Source of the DNA: Hoeflea_A sp965228785
GTDB lineage: Bacteria; Pseudomonadota; Alphaproteobacteria; Rhizobiales; Rhizobiaceae
Direction: 5' to 3'
Assembly: GCA_965228785.1 (NCBI GenBank)
Contig: CBDDIF010000001.1
Coordinates: 1,240,001 to 1,304,000, forward strand
Length of the DNA: 64,000 nt
Shown here: one piece after another, positions 8,460 through 16,969 of the stretch
Layout of the letters: every line of letters begins with the position of its first letter
How positions within the stretch are numbered: the first letter of the stretch is position 1
Made by a program: the position numbers and the translations under genes
Notes under the pieces: generated by a model
What the model was told of the DNA's origin: nothing
The model's input: the letters and a program-made list of their open reading frames with translations, nothing else
The model's database searches: none

Positions 8460-9776
8460 TCAGTTCTCCATGAGTGAGGGCAAGTAGAGCGCCACCTGTG
8501 GCCACATGACCAGCATGACGAAGAGAAGCAGGCCGCAGCCGAGATAGGGCAGGCCGGCCTTGGCGACTTCCGCCATGGTCGTGCCCTTTGGTGCAACGCC
8601 CAGCATGACGAAGAGGTTGAGCCCAAAGGGCGGCGTCACCCCGCTCATCTCAAGCGCCAGCAGCATGACGATGCCGAACCAGACGAGATCGAAGCCTTGC
8701 GCCGCCGCGATCGGAAAGAAGATCGGAATGGTCAGCATCATGATCGATGCCTGATCCATGAACATGCCCATGAAGAGCAGGATCGCGAACATCACCACGA
8801 TCACCATGATGGGCGAGAATTCCACACTCGACACCGCACGGATCATGCCCGATGTCGCGCCGGAAAAGGCGAGCACCTGGGAGAAGGTGGAAGATGCCAC
8901 AACGATCAGCAGGATCATGGTGGTCACGCGGACGGTGCCCTGGAGGGATTTGAAGATCGACTGGAACGTCAGCCCGCCAAAGAAATAGGCGACGATCAGG
9001 ACACCCAGAACTCCGAATGCGGCCGATTCCGTCGGTGTGGCAATGCCCAGCAGAATGAGACCGATGACCATGAAGATGATGATCGACAGCGGCAGGATGT
9101 GGGTGACCAGGACACGCAGCCGGGTGCGCAAATCGTGGTCGACCGGATCGTCATCGGGCACGCTGTCGGGATTGATCCTGATCTTGATGAAGATCAGCAG
9201 CAGGTAGAGCACAGCCAGAAGCAGTCCAGGCAGTACACCGGCGATCAGCAGCCGGCCGATATCGATCTTGGCCAGGCTGCCGAGAAGCACGCCCAGTCCG
9301 GAAGGCGGAATCAGGATCGCCAGCCCGCCGACACCGAGGATCGGCCCCATGGACATGTGCTTCTTGTAGCCGCGCCGGGTCATCTCGGGCACCAGAAGCG
9401 AGCCGAGCATGGCGGTATTGCCCATGCTGGTGCCGGTCAAGGCGGCGAAGGTGGTGCCGCCGAATACCGTGACATAGGACAGCCTGCCGCGCATGCGTCC
9501 GATGAGCATGTCAACGGCGTCGAAGACCTTTTGCGCGACCCCGGCGTTGAAGAACAGTTCTCCCATCAGGAGGAAGAGCGGGATGGGCAGAAAGACAAAA
9601 TGGGTGACGGCGACGCTGGCATTGGCCACCACCTGAGACAGGCCCGCAGTGCCGGCAAGCCAGAACATGCCGGCAAAACTGACCGCCAGAAAGGCGAATG
9701 CGACCGGCATCGAAAGAAACATTAAGAGCAGGATCGCGCCCAGCGCGAAGCCACCGGAGATGTACCATTCAGGCAT
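8460..9776 (-). CDS. TRAP transporter large permease subunit (DctM family)
   Basis: A 438-residue protein with about 12 to 13 hydrophobic helices starting at GGFALGAILLLMFLSMPVAFAFLAVSFAG. The motifs GTTFAALTGTSMGNTAMLG and ILIPPSGLGVLLG are the conserved DctM family glycine-rich segments. It forms the sodium-driven channel part of a tripartite TRAP importer with the DctQ- and DctP-type proteins encoded immediately upstream on the same strand. The ligand is unknown. Confidence 0.93.
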   Translation of the reverse strand: MPEWYISGGFALGAILLLMFLSMPVAFAFLAVSFAGMFWLAGTAGLSQVVANASVAVTHFVFLPIPLFLLMGELFFNAGVAQKVFDAVDMLIGRMRGRLSYVTVFGGTTFAALTGTSMGNTAMLGSLLVPEMTRRGYKKHMSMGPILGVGGLAILIPPSGLGVLLGSLAKIDIGRLLIAGVLPGLLLAVLYLLLIFIKIRINPDSVPDDDPVDHDLRTRLRVLVTHILPLSIIIFMVIGLILLGIATPTESAAFGVLGVLIVAYFFGGLTFQSIFKSLQGTVRVTTMILLIVVASSTFSQVLAFSGATSGMIRAVSSVEFSPIMVIVVMFAILLFMGMFMDQASIMMLTIPIFFPIAAAQGFDLVWFGIVMLLALEMSGVTPPFGLNLFVMLGVAPKGTTMAEVAKAGLPYLGCGLLLFVMLVMWPQVALYLPSLMEN

Positions 9777-9803
9777 GACCGCCTCCGGTTTCGGCGCTCG
9801 CCA

Positions 9804-10328
9804 TCAGATCTCACCCTCGAGCGGATTGTCGCCGCCGTCATCGGGCGCCTGGAGGGTCTCGCCGACAATCAGCATGCGGAGGAATTCAACGCCACAAAGT
9901 GCGAAGCCAACCGTCAGTGGAACGAAGAGCAGTGATCTGGGGATTTCGATCGAGCGAATATCCAACGCTCCCTTGACCCAGAAGTCGATGGCGAAACGGG
10001 CGCTCAAATAAGTCACCAGAACGCACAGGGCGATGCAGAAGATGATGAGCAGCCGTTCGATGTTTCGTCGTGTTGCGGTCGGCAGATAGGTCATGAAACT
10101 GTCGATGCGCACATGACCGCGTTGACGCACCAGCCAGGGTGCTGCGAGCATGGTCATGTAGATCAGTGCGTATTCGGACACGGCGCTGGAAAACACCGGT
10201 GGACGCAGGCCCGCCGTGCGCATGCTGACATCGACAACGATGATGACGAAGACGGCGGCGATCATGATGCTCGCCGCCAGAGCGAGCATCACGATCAGGC
10301 GGTCATAGGCCCTGATGAGCAGCGCCAT
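9804..10328 (-). CDS. TRAP transporter small permease subunit (DctQ family)
   Basis: A 174-residue protein with four hydrophobic helices (LIVMLALAASIMIAAVFVII and three more). The ATG at 10328 (MALLIRAYDRL) is preferred over an upstream in-frame start that would run back into the DctP gene. It lies 7 bases after that gene. RQRGHVRIDSFM is the typical DctQ loop motif (RxxGHIxID). It joins the large permease to make the membrane part of the TRAP importer. Confidence 0.9.
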   Translation of the reverse strand: MALLIRAYDRLIVMLALAASIMIAAVFVIIVVDVSMRTAGLRPPVFSSAVSEYALIYMTMLAAPWLVRQRGHVRIDSFMTYLPTATRRNIERLLIIFCIALCVLVTYLSARFAIDFWVKGALDIRSIEIPRSLLFVPLTVGFALCGVEFLRMLIVGETLQAPDDGGDNPLEGEI

Positions 10329-10335
10329 TGCCCGT

Positions 10336-11337
10336 TTACTTCGTCGGTGGCAACGCCGCCCGAAGCGCATCATAGCTGTCGGGCGCCTTGGCCTTCACCT
10401 GGTCCCAGTGAACCGATTTTGCGTGGTCGACATAGGCCGCTTCCGCTTCCGGGCTCAGTTTGAAGGACTTGACGCCAGAGGCTTCGACCTTCTTGCGCTC
10501 CTCGTCGGCAAGGCCGCTATAGTATTCGTGAGCGACGGGCTCGTAGGCCTTCACTGCGTCGCTCAGTGCAGCGCGCTGGGCGTCGGTCAACGATTCCCAC
10601 TTGTCCTTGTTGATCCAGAGCAGGTTGTCGAATTGCCAGACCGGCGGGTCGATGCGATAGCCGATGAATTTCTCGAAGCCGTAATCCGTGATGCCCAGAC
10701 CCGGCCAGGCGGCACCGTCAACAACCCCGCGCTCCAGCGAGTTGTAGATATCGGGTGCCGGTACGGTAACCGTCGTGGCGCCGTAGTTCCCGAGCCAGGC
10801 ATTGTAGAAGCCGGACGAACGGATCTTGACGTTGTCGAGCATCGGCAGGCCCTTGTCGTCCAACTGCGGTTCGTCGCGCAGCCAGATGTGATAGCCGACA
10901 CCGGCAGCGACCCAGCCAAGGACGTGGGCATTGGCCTTTTCGCTGTAGATCTTGTCGAGAAGGTCCGTGGCTCCGGTCTCACGCGCCTCCATGGGCGTGA
11001 TCGACGTGCCATAGATGGCATAGGATTCCGGCACCGTACCGACGTAGTAGCCGGCAGCGCCGAACAACATGTCGAAGACGCCGTTGGTCAGACCGGTGAG
11101 CTGCTCGGTCGCAGGCGTCACCTCGGGACCCCCGACATAGGAAATCTGGATGTCAGCGGCCTTGGCTGCGTCGCTGGCATTGAAATCCTCAACGAATTTC
11201 AGCGTGCGTGCGACCGAATAGGACCCGGTATCCCAGTTGGTGACCAGCCGCAGTGTCTCGGCGCTGCTGGTACCGACCGTCAGTGCAAGCGCCGCCGCAA
11301 TCGTCATGGTTGATGCAAGTCTGTTGAATCCGGACAT
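10336..11337 (-). CDS. TRAP transporter periplasmic substrate-binding protein (DctP/TAXI-like)
   Basis: A 333-residue protein with a Sec signal peptide (MSGFNRLASTMTIAAALALTVGTSSA). The ATG at 11337 follows GAAGGAGGATGAG, whereas the longer frame would include this ribosome-binding site in the coding region. NLEWINKDKW-type motifs (here DNLLWINKDKWESLTDAQR) and the long ligand-dimer helix are typical of DctP proteins for organic acids. It is the second gene of a minus-strand operon headed by the LigM-like enzyme, which suggests an aromatic or methoxylated acid as ligand; that is inference. Confidence 0.9.
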   Translation of the reverse strand: MSGFNRLASTMTIAAALALTVGTSSAETLRLVTNWDTGSYSVARTLKFVEDFNASDAAKAADIQISYVGGPEVTPATEQLTGLTNGVFDMLFGAAGYYVGTVPESYAIYGTSITPMEARETGATDLLDKIYSEKANAHVLGWVAAGVGYHIWLRDEPQLDDKGLPMLDNVKIRSSGFYNAWLGNYGATTVTVPAPDIYNSLERGVVDGAAWPGLGITDYGFEKFIGYRIDPPVWQFDNLLWINKDKWESLTDAQRAALSDAVKAYEPVAHEYYSGLADEERKKVEASGVKSFKLSPEAEAAYVDHAKSVHWDQVKAKAPDSYDALRAALPPTK

Positions 11338-11432
11338 CTCATCCTCCTTCTTGGGCATCGGCGTGATGCTTGTTTGCCGTCATTCGGTGAGTGAGCAATC
11401 CCGACCGACGGCCAGCCGGGTCGTCAAGGCAG

Positions 11433-12788
11433 CTATCGCTTGTAGACTTCGCGAGCCGTTACGGAGATCGGGCAGGGTTCGACCGTGCAGGCGATCTCGG
11501 TCTGGACATGGCGTTCGACCGAGGGCTTGGCTGTACCTCCGTCGGGCTCACCCCAGGTCAGGGAAACCTCGGTTCCGGGTTCCGCTGCGGATTCGTCCAG
11601 CAGTGCAAGCGAGATCCAGCCGCGCACATTCGAAGTGTAGACCGGATAGTGGGACAGGCCAACGGCCTGGCCGTTGCGGCTCACCAGGTCGTAGGGGCAG
11701 GTGGCGTAGTGCGAGGCGGGCATGTCGAGGAACTTGAACCGGTCACCCTCGTTGAACATGGAGGCAAAAACCCGAACCACATCGTCCTTGTTCCAGCGCA
11801 AAGTGCGCTTGTGCCGATGCGGCTTGTCGCGCATGGCGCTCAATGCTTCCTTCCCGACGAAATCGTGGTCGAACTTGACGATGTGACCGTATCCGAGATC
11901 GTAAGGGCTGAGATAATAGTCCTCGACATTGTCGCTGATCATCGACCCACCGAGTGACAGATTGGCCATGAAGCTGTCGGTGCCGAGCCACTCACGGAAG
12001 GGCTTCATGCTCTCTCCCGTGTAGACCGCCGGCAGGGGTGACGGGAACCAGCCGCTTTCGTGGGCGACGGTGGAATAGGTTTTGGAACCGGCAGCAAGCA
12101 GGCCCATGTCGGCGCCTGCTTCCATGATGGCGTCGCGGATCCGGTCGTAGTCGTCGAAGGGTCCGAACAACTCCAGTCCGACCGCACCGGCCATGCCGTG
12201 GCGCAGCGCCCTGACGGTCCGACCGGCGATGGTGACCGTGCCCATGCCGAAGAACTTGAAGCCATCGAGCGGGCCGCCATTGAGCTTTTCGAGGATGGCG
12301 TTGGCGTTCGGACCCTGCACCTCGAACCGGTAGCCGCGACGCCGGCCCTTGTTGTCGAGCGCCCGATCGTCGGTCGTCGCTTCAACGTCGTAATTGCCGG
12401 TCTCGATGTTGAACTGAACCCAATCGCGGTTGATCGGCTTGTTGACGATGTTCACCTTGTTGTCTTCCAGGATGAACATGATCGCGTCGCCGATCACGTA
12501 GCCATCGTGGTTGCAGAACACGACCTGCTTGGCGATGTCCTTGCGGAAATTGCTCATGGAATTGACGGCGAGGTCTTCCAAAAGCCGCTTCACGTCAGGC
12601 CCTTCGATATAGTGGTCGGTCATGTGGAAAGACTGGTCAAACAGGACAGCGCCGTTGCGCCAGGCTTCCTGCTCGTCGCGCCAGTTGGAGAATTCTGCCT
12701 TGATTGGGAACTGGTAGGGTCCGATCGGGGCATTGCGCAGCATGTCGACCGGGTTGCCTGCCGCCCGGATTTTGTCTTCGAGGTTCAT
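11433..12788 (-). CDS. LigM/DesA-like tetrahydrofolate-dependent demethylase (GCV_T family)
   Basis: A 451-residue aminomethyltransferase-family protein. It aligns over its length with the vanillate/syringate O-demethylases LigM and DesA as I remember them: MLRNAPIGPYQFP, EFSNWRDEQEAWRNGAVLFDQSFHM, YVIGDAIMFIL, LRHGMAGAVGLELFGP, ESGWFPSPLPAVYTGE, LGYGHIVKFDHDFVGKEAL and the ending SVTAREVYKR. The family moves a methyl group from a substrate ether or amine to H4folate. The exact substrate is open, since no lignin-ring pathway is visible here. It heads the TRAP/GST/hydrolase operon and is divergent from the RidA gene, with box B between them. An in-frame GTG at 12809 is an alternative start. 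Confidence 0.82.
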   Translation of the reverse strand: MNLEDKIRAAGNPVDMLRNAPIGPYQFPIKAEFSNWRDEQEAWRNGAVLFDQSFHMTDHYIEGPDVKRLLEDLAVNSMSNFRKDIAKQVVFCNHDGYVIGDAIMFILEDNKVNIVNKPINRDWVQFNIETGNYDVEATTDDRALDNKGRRRGYRFEVQGPNANAILEKLNGGPLDGFKFFGMGTVTIAGRTVRALRHGMAGAVGLELFGPFDDYDRIRDAIMEAGADMGLLAAGSKTYSTVAHESGWFPSPLPAVYTGESMKPFREWLGTDSFMANLSLGGSMISDNVEDYYLSPYDLGYGHIVKFDHDFVGKEALSAMRDKPHRHKRTLRWNKDDVVRVFASMFNEGDRFKFLDMPASHYATCPYDLVSRNGQAVGLSHYPVYTSNVRGWISLALLDESAAEPGTEVSLTWGEPDGGTAKPSVERHVQTEIACTVEPCPISVTAREVYKR

Positions 12789-12805
12789 GGCCAATCGCCC
12801 CTTTC

Positions 12806-12829
12806 TCACCGCCTGAGAGTGATTTTCAA
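12806..12829 (-). other. Possible 7-codon leader peptide before the LigM-like gene
   Basis: On the minus strand AGGAGG (12839-12834) is followed after four bases by a TTG that opens a 7-codon frame (product MKITLRR). Its TGA overlaps an in-frame GTG (12809) of the demethylase frame as GTGA. The best ribosome-binding site in the interval therefore serves this mini-frame and not the ATG at 12788. It could give translational coupling or attenuation, or be chance. Confidence 0.25.
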
Positions 12830-12830
12830 A

Positions 12831-12865
12831 TTACCTCCTTTACTAGTGGGCAGAAAATGGGCAGA
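12831..12865 (+). promoter_or_regulatory. Divergent promoter region with tandem 11-bp box (box B)
   Basis: TAGTGGGCAGA (12844-12854) is followed directly by AAATGGGCAGA (12855-12865), the second copy of the tandem element. On the plus strand a weak TTACCT (12831-12836) and GAAAAT (12853-12858) would place the -10 over the box as at the other sites. The box lies between the minus-strand LigM-like/TRAP operon and the plus-strand RidA/regulator operon, so one bound protein could control both. Confidence 0.6.
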
Positions 12866-12915
12866 TTGACAAGAGTTTTTTTCAGATCGCTTGTCGGAAG
12901 CGAGGGAGAACACCC

Positions 12916-13392
12916 GTGGGACGCGTGGAATCAAAATTGAAGGAAATGGGGATTGAGCTGCCTGAACCGCTGGTTCTGCCCAGTCCAAACCGAACCTCGG
13001 CGGTGCTGGTGGGCACCATGCTCTATGTGTCAGGCCACGGGGCCGCCCTGCTCGAGGACGAGACAGTCGAGCGGCGTGGCAAGGTCGATCTGGACATCAC
13101 CGAAGAGCAGGGCTACGCCACGGCGTGGGCACTGGCGATCAAGATGATCGCTACGGTCAAGCACCATATCGGCGACCTGGACCGGGTCGAGCGCGTGGTC
13201 AAAATTCTCGGCATGATCAACGCCCACCCGGATTTCGAGCGCCAGAACCGGGTTCTCAACGGCGCAAGCGATCTGTTTTTCGAGGTTTTCGGTTCGGAGG
13301 TCGGCTGTCATGCACGATCGTCGGTCGGAGTGGACGGACTGGTCGACCGGCAGCCTGTTGAAATCGAGGGCACCTTTCTCATCCGCGAGTGA
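12916..13392 (+). CDS. RidA/YjgF family protein
   Basis: A 158-residue protein starting at GTG behind GAGGGAGAAC. The C-terminal motifs VGCHARSSVGV and PVEIEGTFLI hold the conserved Arg and Glu of RidA-family pockets. Family members are homotrimers that hydrolyse reactive imine/enamine intermediates or bind small ligands; this one is in the longer, more divergent YjgF subgroup (SNRTSAVLVGTMLYVSGHGA). It is the first gene of a plus-strand operon running to about 19.4 kb and would be under box B. Its role is probably removal of a reactive intermediate made by the pathway. Confidence 0.85.
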   Translation: MGRVESKLKEMGIELPEPLVLPSPNRTSAVLVGTMLYVSGHGAALLEDETVERRGKVDLDITEEQGYATAWALAIKMIATVKHHIGDLDRVERVVKILGMINAHPDFERQNRVLNGASDLFFEVFGSEVGCHARSSVGVDGLVDRQPVEIEGTFLIRE

Positions 13393-13456
13393 GAACGTTG
13401 ACATCCGGAAACCCGCGGCGGAAAACCCGCCAAACGGTTTCCAGGGAGACAGTCGA

Positions 13457-14881
13457 GTGATCGCACCCATCACCAAACAGGACACCAAGGGCCTCGTCGA
13501 AACCATTCATGCGTTTTGCGACAAGCACGGCATTGCCGTGTCGACCTTCGGTCGGCTTGCGGTCAATGACGGCAAGTTTGTTCGGCGCATCAGCGGCGGG
13601 AGTTGGATCGAACGCGAGACCTTCGACAGGGTGCAGGATTTCATGCACAGAGCGGAGCGCGGTGAAGTCGCTCTGCGCGGCCGGCCGCGGCGCAAAAAGG
13701 AAGAATCCAACTCCTACACGATGTCGGAGCTGGTCAATCAGCAGACCTCCATCCGTACGCCTGGCAGTTTCGATCTGCATGAACAGCGATATCGCTTTCA
13801 CATGTTTGCCGCGACCACGAACGTTTCCTGGGTCCAGGCCGACATCATGACCGATGACATCATGAAGCTGCCGGCGAAGCCCGAGGGTATCCGGATCTTC
13901 TACGCGCCGATGGACAGCGGCATTACGCTCACCCGGGTACTGCGCGCCCTGCATGCGAAGTATCCCGACATGCCCATCCAGGTGGTCATCAAGGGCTGGG
14001 GTCTGGAAGACCTTCGCAACACGATGGGCCGCATGGTCGACCGTCTGTCGGAGCATCCCAAGACCGTGCTGGTGCTGACCAACCTCTATACCCGTGAGGC
14101 GGTGCATCTGAAGAAGAGCGCCCAGGAAGGGCCGGGGGAACTCGTCTGGCGCGACGTCGAACTGCGCGGCGCATACAGCTACGACTATCAGCAACAGATT
14201 GCCGAATTGTTTGGGGACCTGGCCCAGGAATGGACGGTGTTTCGCGGCGAGGATGATTTTCCCGTCTATTCCAGGCCGAGTGTGGTGACGATCTGCCGAG
14301 AAGACATGCGCCAAGAACTGGGCGATCTGGTTCCGCAGGAGAATGGGGCCGATCTGGAATTCGATTACTGCTTTTTGAACCATCCCTATCTGCACAGCCA
14401 CACGATGAAGTTCAGGGTCGACTACATCCTTGCTCCGGTCATCCGGCATCTGGCGCCCGGCGGCCAGATGAAGGTCGTGCAGTCGCTCGGGGAGGATCCT
14501 GCTCATGAAATCGTCAGGCGGGTGTGGCCGGATCAACCGCTGCGTTGCGTGTCGCGGCATGACATCATTTCTGCCTTGCGCAAATCGATGCGCGACGAAC
14601 TCAAGGACATGACGTTCAGCGGATTGACGGATGCACGGTCCCTGTTTCGCTTCGACATGCACACCATGCCGACACTGGGCAAGGACGAGCGCAACCTGTC
14701 TCCGCAAGGGGCCTGGAGCAATGCGGTCTACTTCGCGCAGATCAAGGAGGAGTTGGCCCAGGAAGCAATGGCCCAGGGCTCGCGCCACATGGATATCACC
14801 GCGGACGTTCTGCGAGAGTATGGCGGGCTTTGGTTCGTCAACGAGACGTTTTCAATCACACGCAAGATGCAAGACGAGTGA
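13457..14881 (+). CDS. Putative regulator: N-terminal HTH plus methyltransferase-like C-terminal domain
   Basis: A 474-residue protein. The GTG at 13457 is chosen because GGGAG lies 8 bases before it; the longer frame overlaps the RidA gene. Residues 12-62 look like a small helix-turn-helix (HAFCDKHGIAVSTFGRLAVN, then DGKFVRRISGG), a type seen in alphaproteobacterial DNA-binding proteins. RGRP at 74-77 within RRKK resembles an AT-hook. The rest has alternating strands and helices that resemble a class I methyltransferase fold (IRIFYAPMDSGITLTRVLRAL, IQVVIKGWGLEDLR, HLAPGGQMKVVQSLG), but the usual glycine-rich SAM motif is not evident, so it may be a ligand-sensing relic. It is the only evident DNA-binding protein between 1 and 28 kb and is my candidate for binding the tandem boxes. 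Not a family I can name. Confidence 0.6.
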   Translation: MIAPITKQDTKGLVETIHAFCDKHGIAVSTFGRLAVNDGKFVRRISGGSWIERETFDRVQDFMHRAERGEVALRGRPRRKKEESNSYTMSELVNQQTSIRTPGSFDLHEQRYRFHMFAATTNVSWVQADIMTDDIMKLPAKPEGIRIFYAPMDSGITLTRVLRALHAKYPDMPIQVVIKGWGLEDLRNTMGRMVDRLSEHPKTVLVLTNLYTREAVHLKKSAQEGPGELVWRDVELRGAYSYDYQQQIAELFGDLAQEWTVFRGEDDFPVYSRPSVVTICREDMRQELGDLVPQENGADLEFDYCFLNHPYLHSHTMKFRVDYILAPVIRHLAPGGQMKVVQSLGEDPAHEIVRRVWPDQPLRCVSRHDIISALRKSMRDELKDMTFSGLTDARSLFRFDMHTMPTLGKDERNLSPQGAWSNAVYFAQIKEELAQEAMAQGSRHMDITADVLREYGGLWFVNETFSITRKMQDE

Positions 14882-14890
14882 CGCCTATTG

Positions 14891-16969
14891 ATGTTGACCC
14901 TGGATGAGAAAGAGTACTCCAAGCTGAGAATGTGCTTCGCGCCAGAGAGCGCGGCGATCATAGGCGCTTCGACAGATCCCATGAAATTCGGTGGCCGGGC
15001 GCTGAAATTCTGTCTGGAGCGTGGGTATGGCGGCCGCCTCTATCCGATCAATGCAAAGAACGCCGTTGTCCAGGGCGTCGAAGCCTTTGCAAGCATTGCC
15101 GATCTGCCGGAGGCCCCGGAGATCGCGGTGATCGCCGTTCCCGCACCCCAGGTTCGCGACAACCTGATTGCCGCCGGACGCAAGGGCTGCGGCGTGGCCA
15201 TCGTCTATGGCGCTCAGTTCGCCGAAGCCGGTGGCGATGGTGCAGAGCGCCAGGACGAGTTGTTGTCTATTGCCCAGGCCCATGACATGCGGCTGATCGG
15301 GCCGAACTGCATGGGCGTGATTTCGCTTGAATCGGGCTTTGTCGCAAGTTTCACCGCGGCGCCCGAGCATCATGACGGAAACGGCTGGCCGGACGTTGGC
15401 ACCGTTTCAGTGGCCAGTCAGTCGGGGGCCGTGGGCATCCAGATCTTTGCGCAGTTGCGCGATCGCGGACTGGGGCTCGCCAACTGGATCTCGACCGGCA
15501 ATCAAGCCGACATCGACGTTGCCGACGCCATCGCCTATTACGCCGATGATCCCGCCACCCGGACAATCGCCGTCTACATGGAAGACGCCTCGCGCGGTCT
15601 GAAGTTGGTGCAGGCACTGGAGAAGGCCCGCCGGGCCAAGAAACCGGTGGTCATCCTCAAGGTCGGCACCACGCCGCTCGGTGGAACGGCAGCCGCCGGC
15701 CACACGGCGTCCATGTATGTCGAGGACCGGCTGGTCGAGGATCTGTTCGCCCAGTTCGGTGTTTTGCGCGCCGGCTCCGTAAACGAACTGATCGATCTGG
15801 TCGCCGCATGCAATGCCGGGGTCATCCCGAAAACCAATCAGGTCGCCGCGGTTTCGGTTTCCGGTGGCGGTGCGGTGATGATCTCCGATGCCGCGTCTAA
15901 GGGCGGTCTGGAGCTTCCGGACTATGACAGCGCGGCACTGGCCCAACTGAAGGAAGCCAATTCCTTCGTCAACGATCGCAACCCGATCGACATCTCCGCG
16001 CCGTCGATGAGCAACATGGCGATCACCGGTGGACATCTCAAATGGGGAACGGAACGCGGCCGGGCGACCATGCTCGGCTATATCAGCCATGTTCCGCTGG
16101 TGCCTCGGACGCGCGGTGCAATCATGCCGCAGCTCCTGAGCTTGCGGGAGAACCATTCGGACGAGCTGGTTGCCATCGCCGGCAATTTTCACGCCGAGGA
16201 TCGCAAGGCGCTGGTGCAGTCGGGCGTGGCCGTTTTCGACGATCCGACTGTCGCGACCGAAGCGGTCGCCAAACTGGTGGCGGCTGGACAGGCTTTCGAG
16301 AAGCCCGTTTGCGCGCCGTCGGTTCCTGAAACAAAAACATCGGATGTCGAGGCCGCGCTTGAAGAAGCGGGCGTCGTCTTGGTCCCCTCGACACCGGTGC
16401 CGACTGAAGCTGACGCGCTGGCCGCGTTGGAACAACACGGGACTGTTGTCCTTAAGTTGGCGGCATCCGGCTTGCAGCACAGGACCGAACTGGATGGCGT
16501 TCATATCGGGCTGCAAACGCGGGACGCTGTGCGTGTGGCTTTTGCCAGCCTGAGCGCGGCAATGACGCGCCATGCGTCTCAGTATCCGGATCTGCATATT
16601 CGAGCCGAGCCGATGGTTTGCGGCGTCGAGATGTTGGTGGGAACGCGCGCCGATCCGCATTTTGGGCCGCTGGTTCTGCTGGGTTCTGGGGGAGCCCACT
16701 GCGAGCTTTTCGATGATGTCGTCTATGCCAAGGCTCCCGTTACGGCTGACGAGGCCCGTGGGATGATCGCGGCTGTTCGTGCCGAGCGAATGCTTGACGG
16801 GTGGCGCGGCGCGCCTGCAGTCGACCGCGAAGCGCTCACCGCCACGCTGGTGGCTTTGTCGCAGGCCGCGCCCCGATTGCCGTCGCTGGAAATCAACCCG
16901 CTGATTGTCACGCCGCAGGGTGCCGTTGGCGTGGATCTGGTTGTCGCATCAGGGGAAGCCGATACGTGA
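14891..16969 (+). CDS. ADP-forming acyl-CoA synthetase (fused alpha-beta, acetyl-CoA synthetase-like)
   Basis: A 692-residue fusion. An N-terminal CoA-binding domain (SAAIIGASTDPMKFGGRALKF) is followed by the two flavodoxin-like ligase domains (TVSVASQSGAVGIQ; VAAVSVSGGGAVMISD), with the phosphorylated histidine probably in AAAGHTASM, and a C-terminal ATP-grasp domain (VVLKLAASGLQHRTELDGV ... LEINPLIV). It forms acyl-CoA from an organic acid, ATP and CoA, giving ADP and phosphate. The ATG at 14891 is preferred to the adjacent TTG. The stop overlaps the aldehyde dehydrogenase GTG by four bases (GTGA). It probably activates the carboxylic acid of this pathway. Confidence 0.9.
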   Translation: MLTLDEKEYSKLRMCFAPESAAIIGASTDPMKFGGRALKFCLERGYGGRLYPINAKNAVVQGVEAFASIADLPEAPEIAVIAVPAPQVRDNLIAAGRKGCGVAIVYGAQFAEAGGDGAERQDELLSIAQAHDMRLIGPNCMGVISLESGFVASFTAAPEHHDGNGWPDVGTVSVASQSGAVGIQIFAQLRDRGLGLANWISTGNQADIDVADAIAYYADDPATRTIAVYMEDASRGLKLVQALEKARRAKKPVVILKVGTTPLGGTAAAGHTASMYVEDRLVEDLFAQFGVLRAGSVNELIDLVAACNAGVIPKTNQVAAVSVSGGGAVMISDAASKGGLELPDYDSAALAQLKEANSFVNDRNPIDISAPSMSNMAITGGHLKWGTERGRATMLGYISHVPLVPRTRGAIMPQLLSLRENHSDELVAIAGNFHAEDRKALVQSGVAVFDDPTVATEAVAKLVAAGQAFEKPVCAPSVPETKTSDVEAALEEAGVVLVPSTPVPTEADALAALEQHGTVVLKLAASGLQHRTELDGVHIGLQTRDAVRVAFASLSAAMTRHASQYPDLHIRAEPMVCGVEMLVGTRADPHFGPLVLLGSGGAHCELFDDVVYAKAPVTADEARGMIAAVRAERMLDGWRGAPAVDREALTATLVALSQAAPRLPSLEINPLIVTPQGAVGVDLVVASGEADT

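Noticed and set aside
8697..9725. A 342-codon plus-strand frame opposite the first DctM gene
   Set aside because: Composition (long His/Asp/Gln runs) is that of the complement of a membrane-protein gene; the minus-strand gene is clear.
12789..12915. A glycine riboswitch upstream of the GCV_T-family gene
   Set aside because: The gap is only 127 bases and lacks the paired glycine-aptamer cores; the gene is a demethylase-type paralogue, not gcvT.
15407..16699. A 430-codon minus-strand frame within the acyl-CoA synthetase gene
   Set aside because: Antisense to conserved CoA-binding and ATP-grasp motifs; no ribosome-binding site or known motif.
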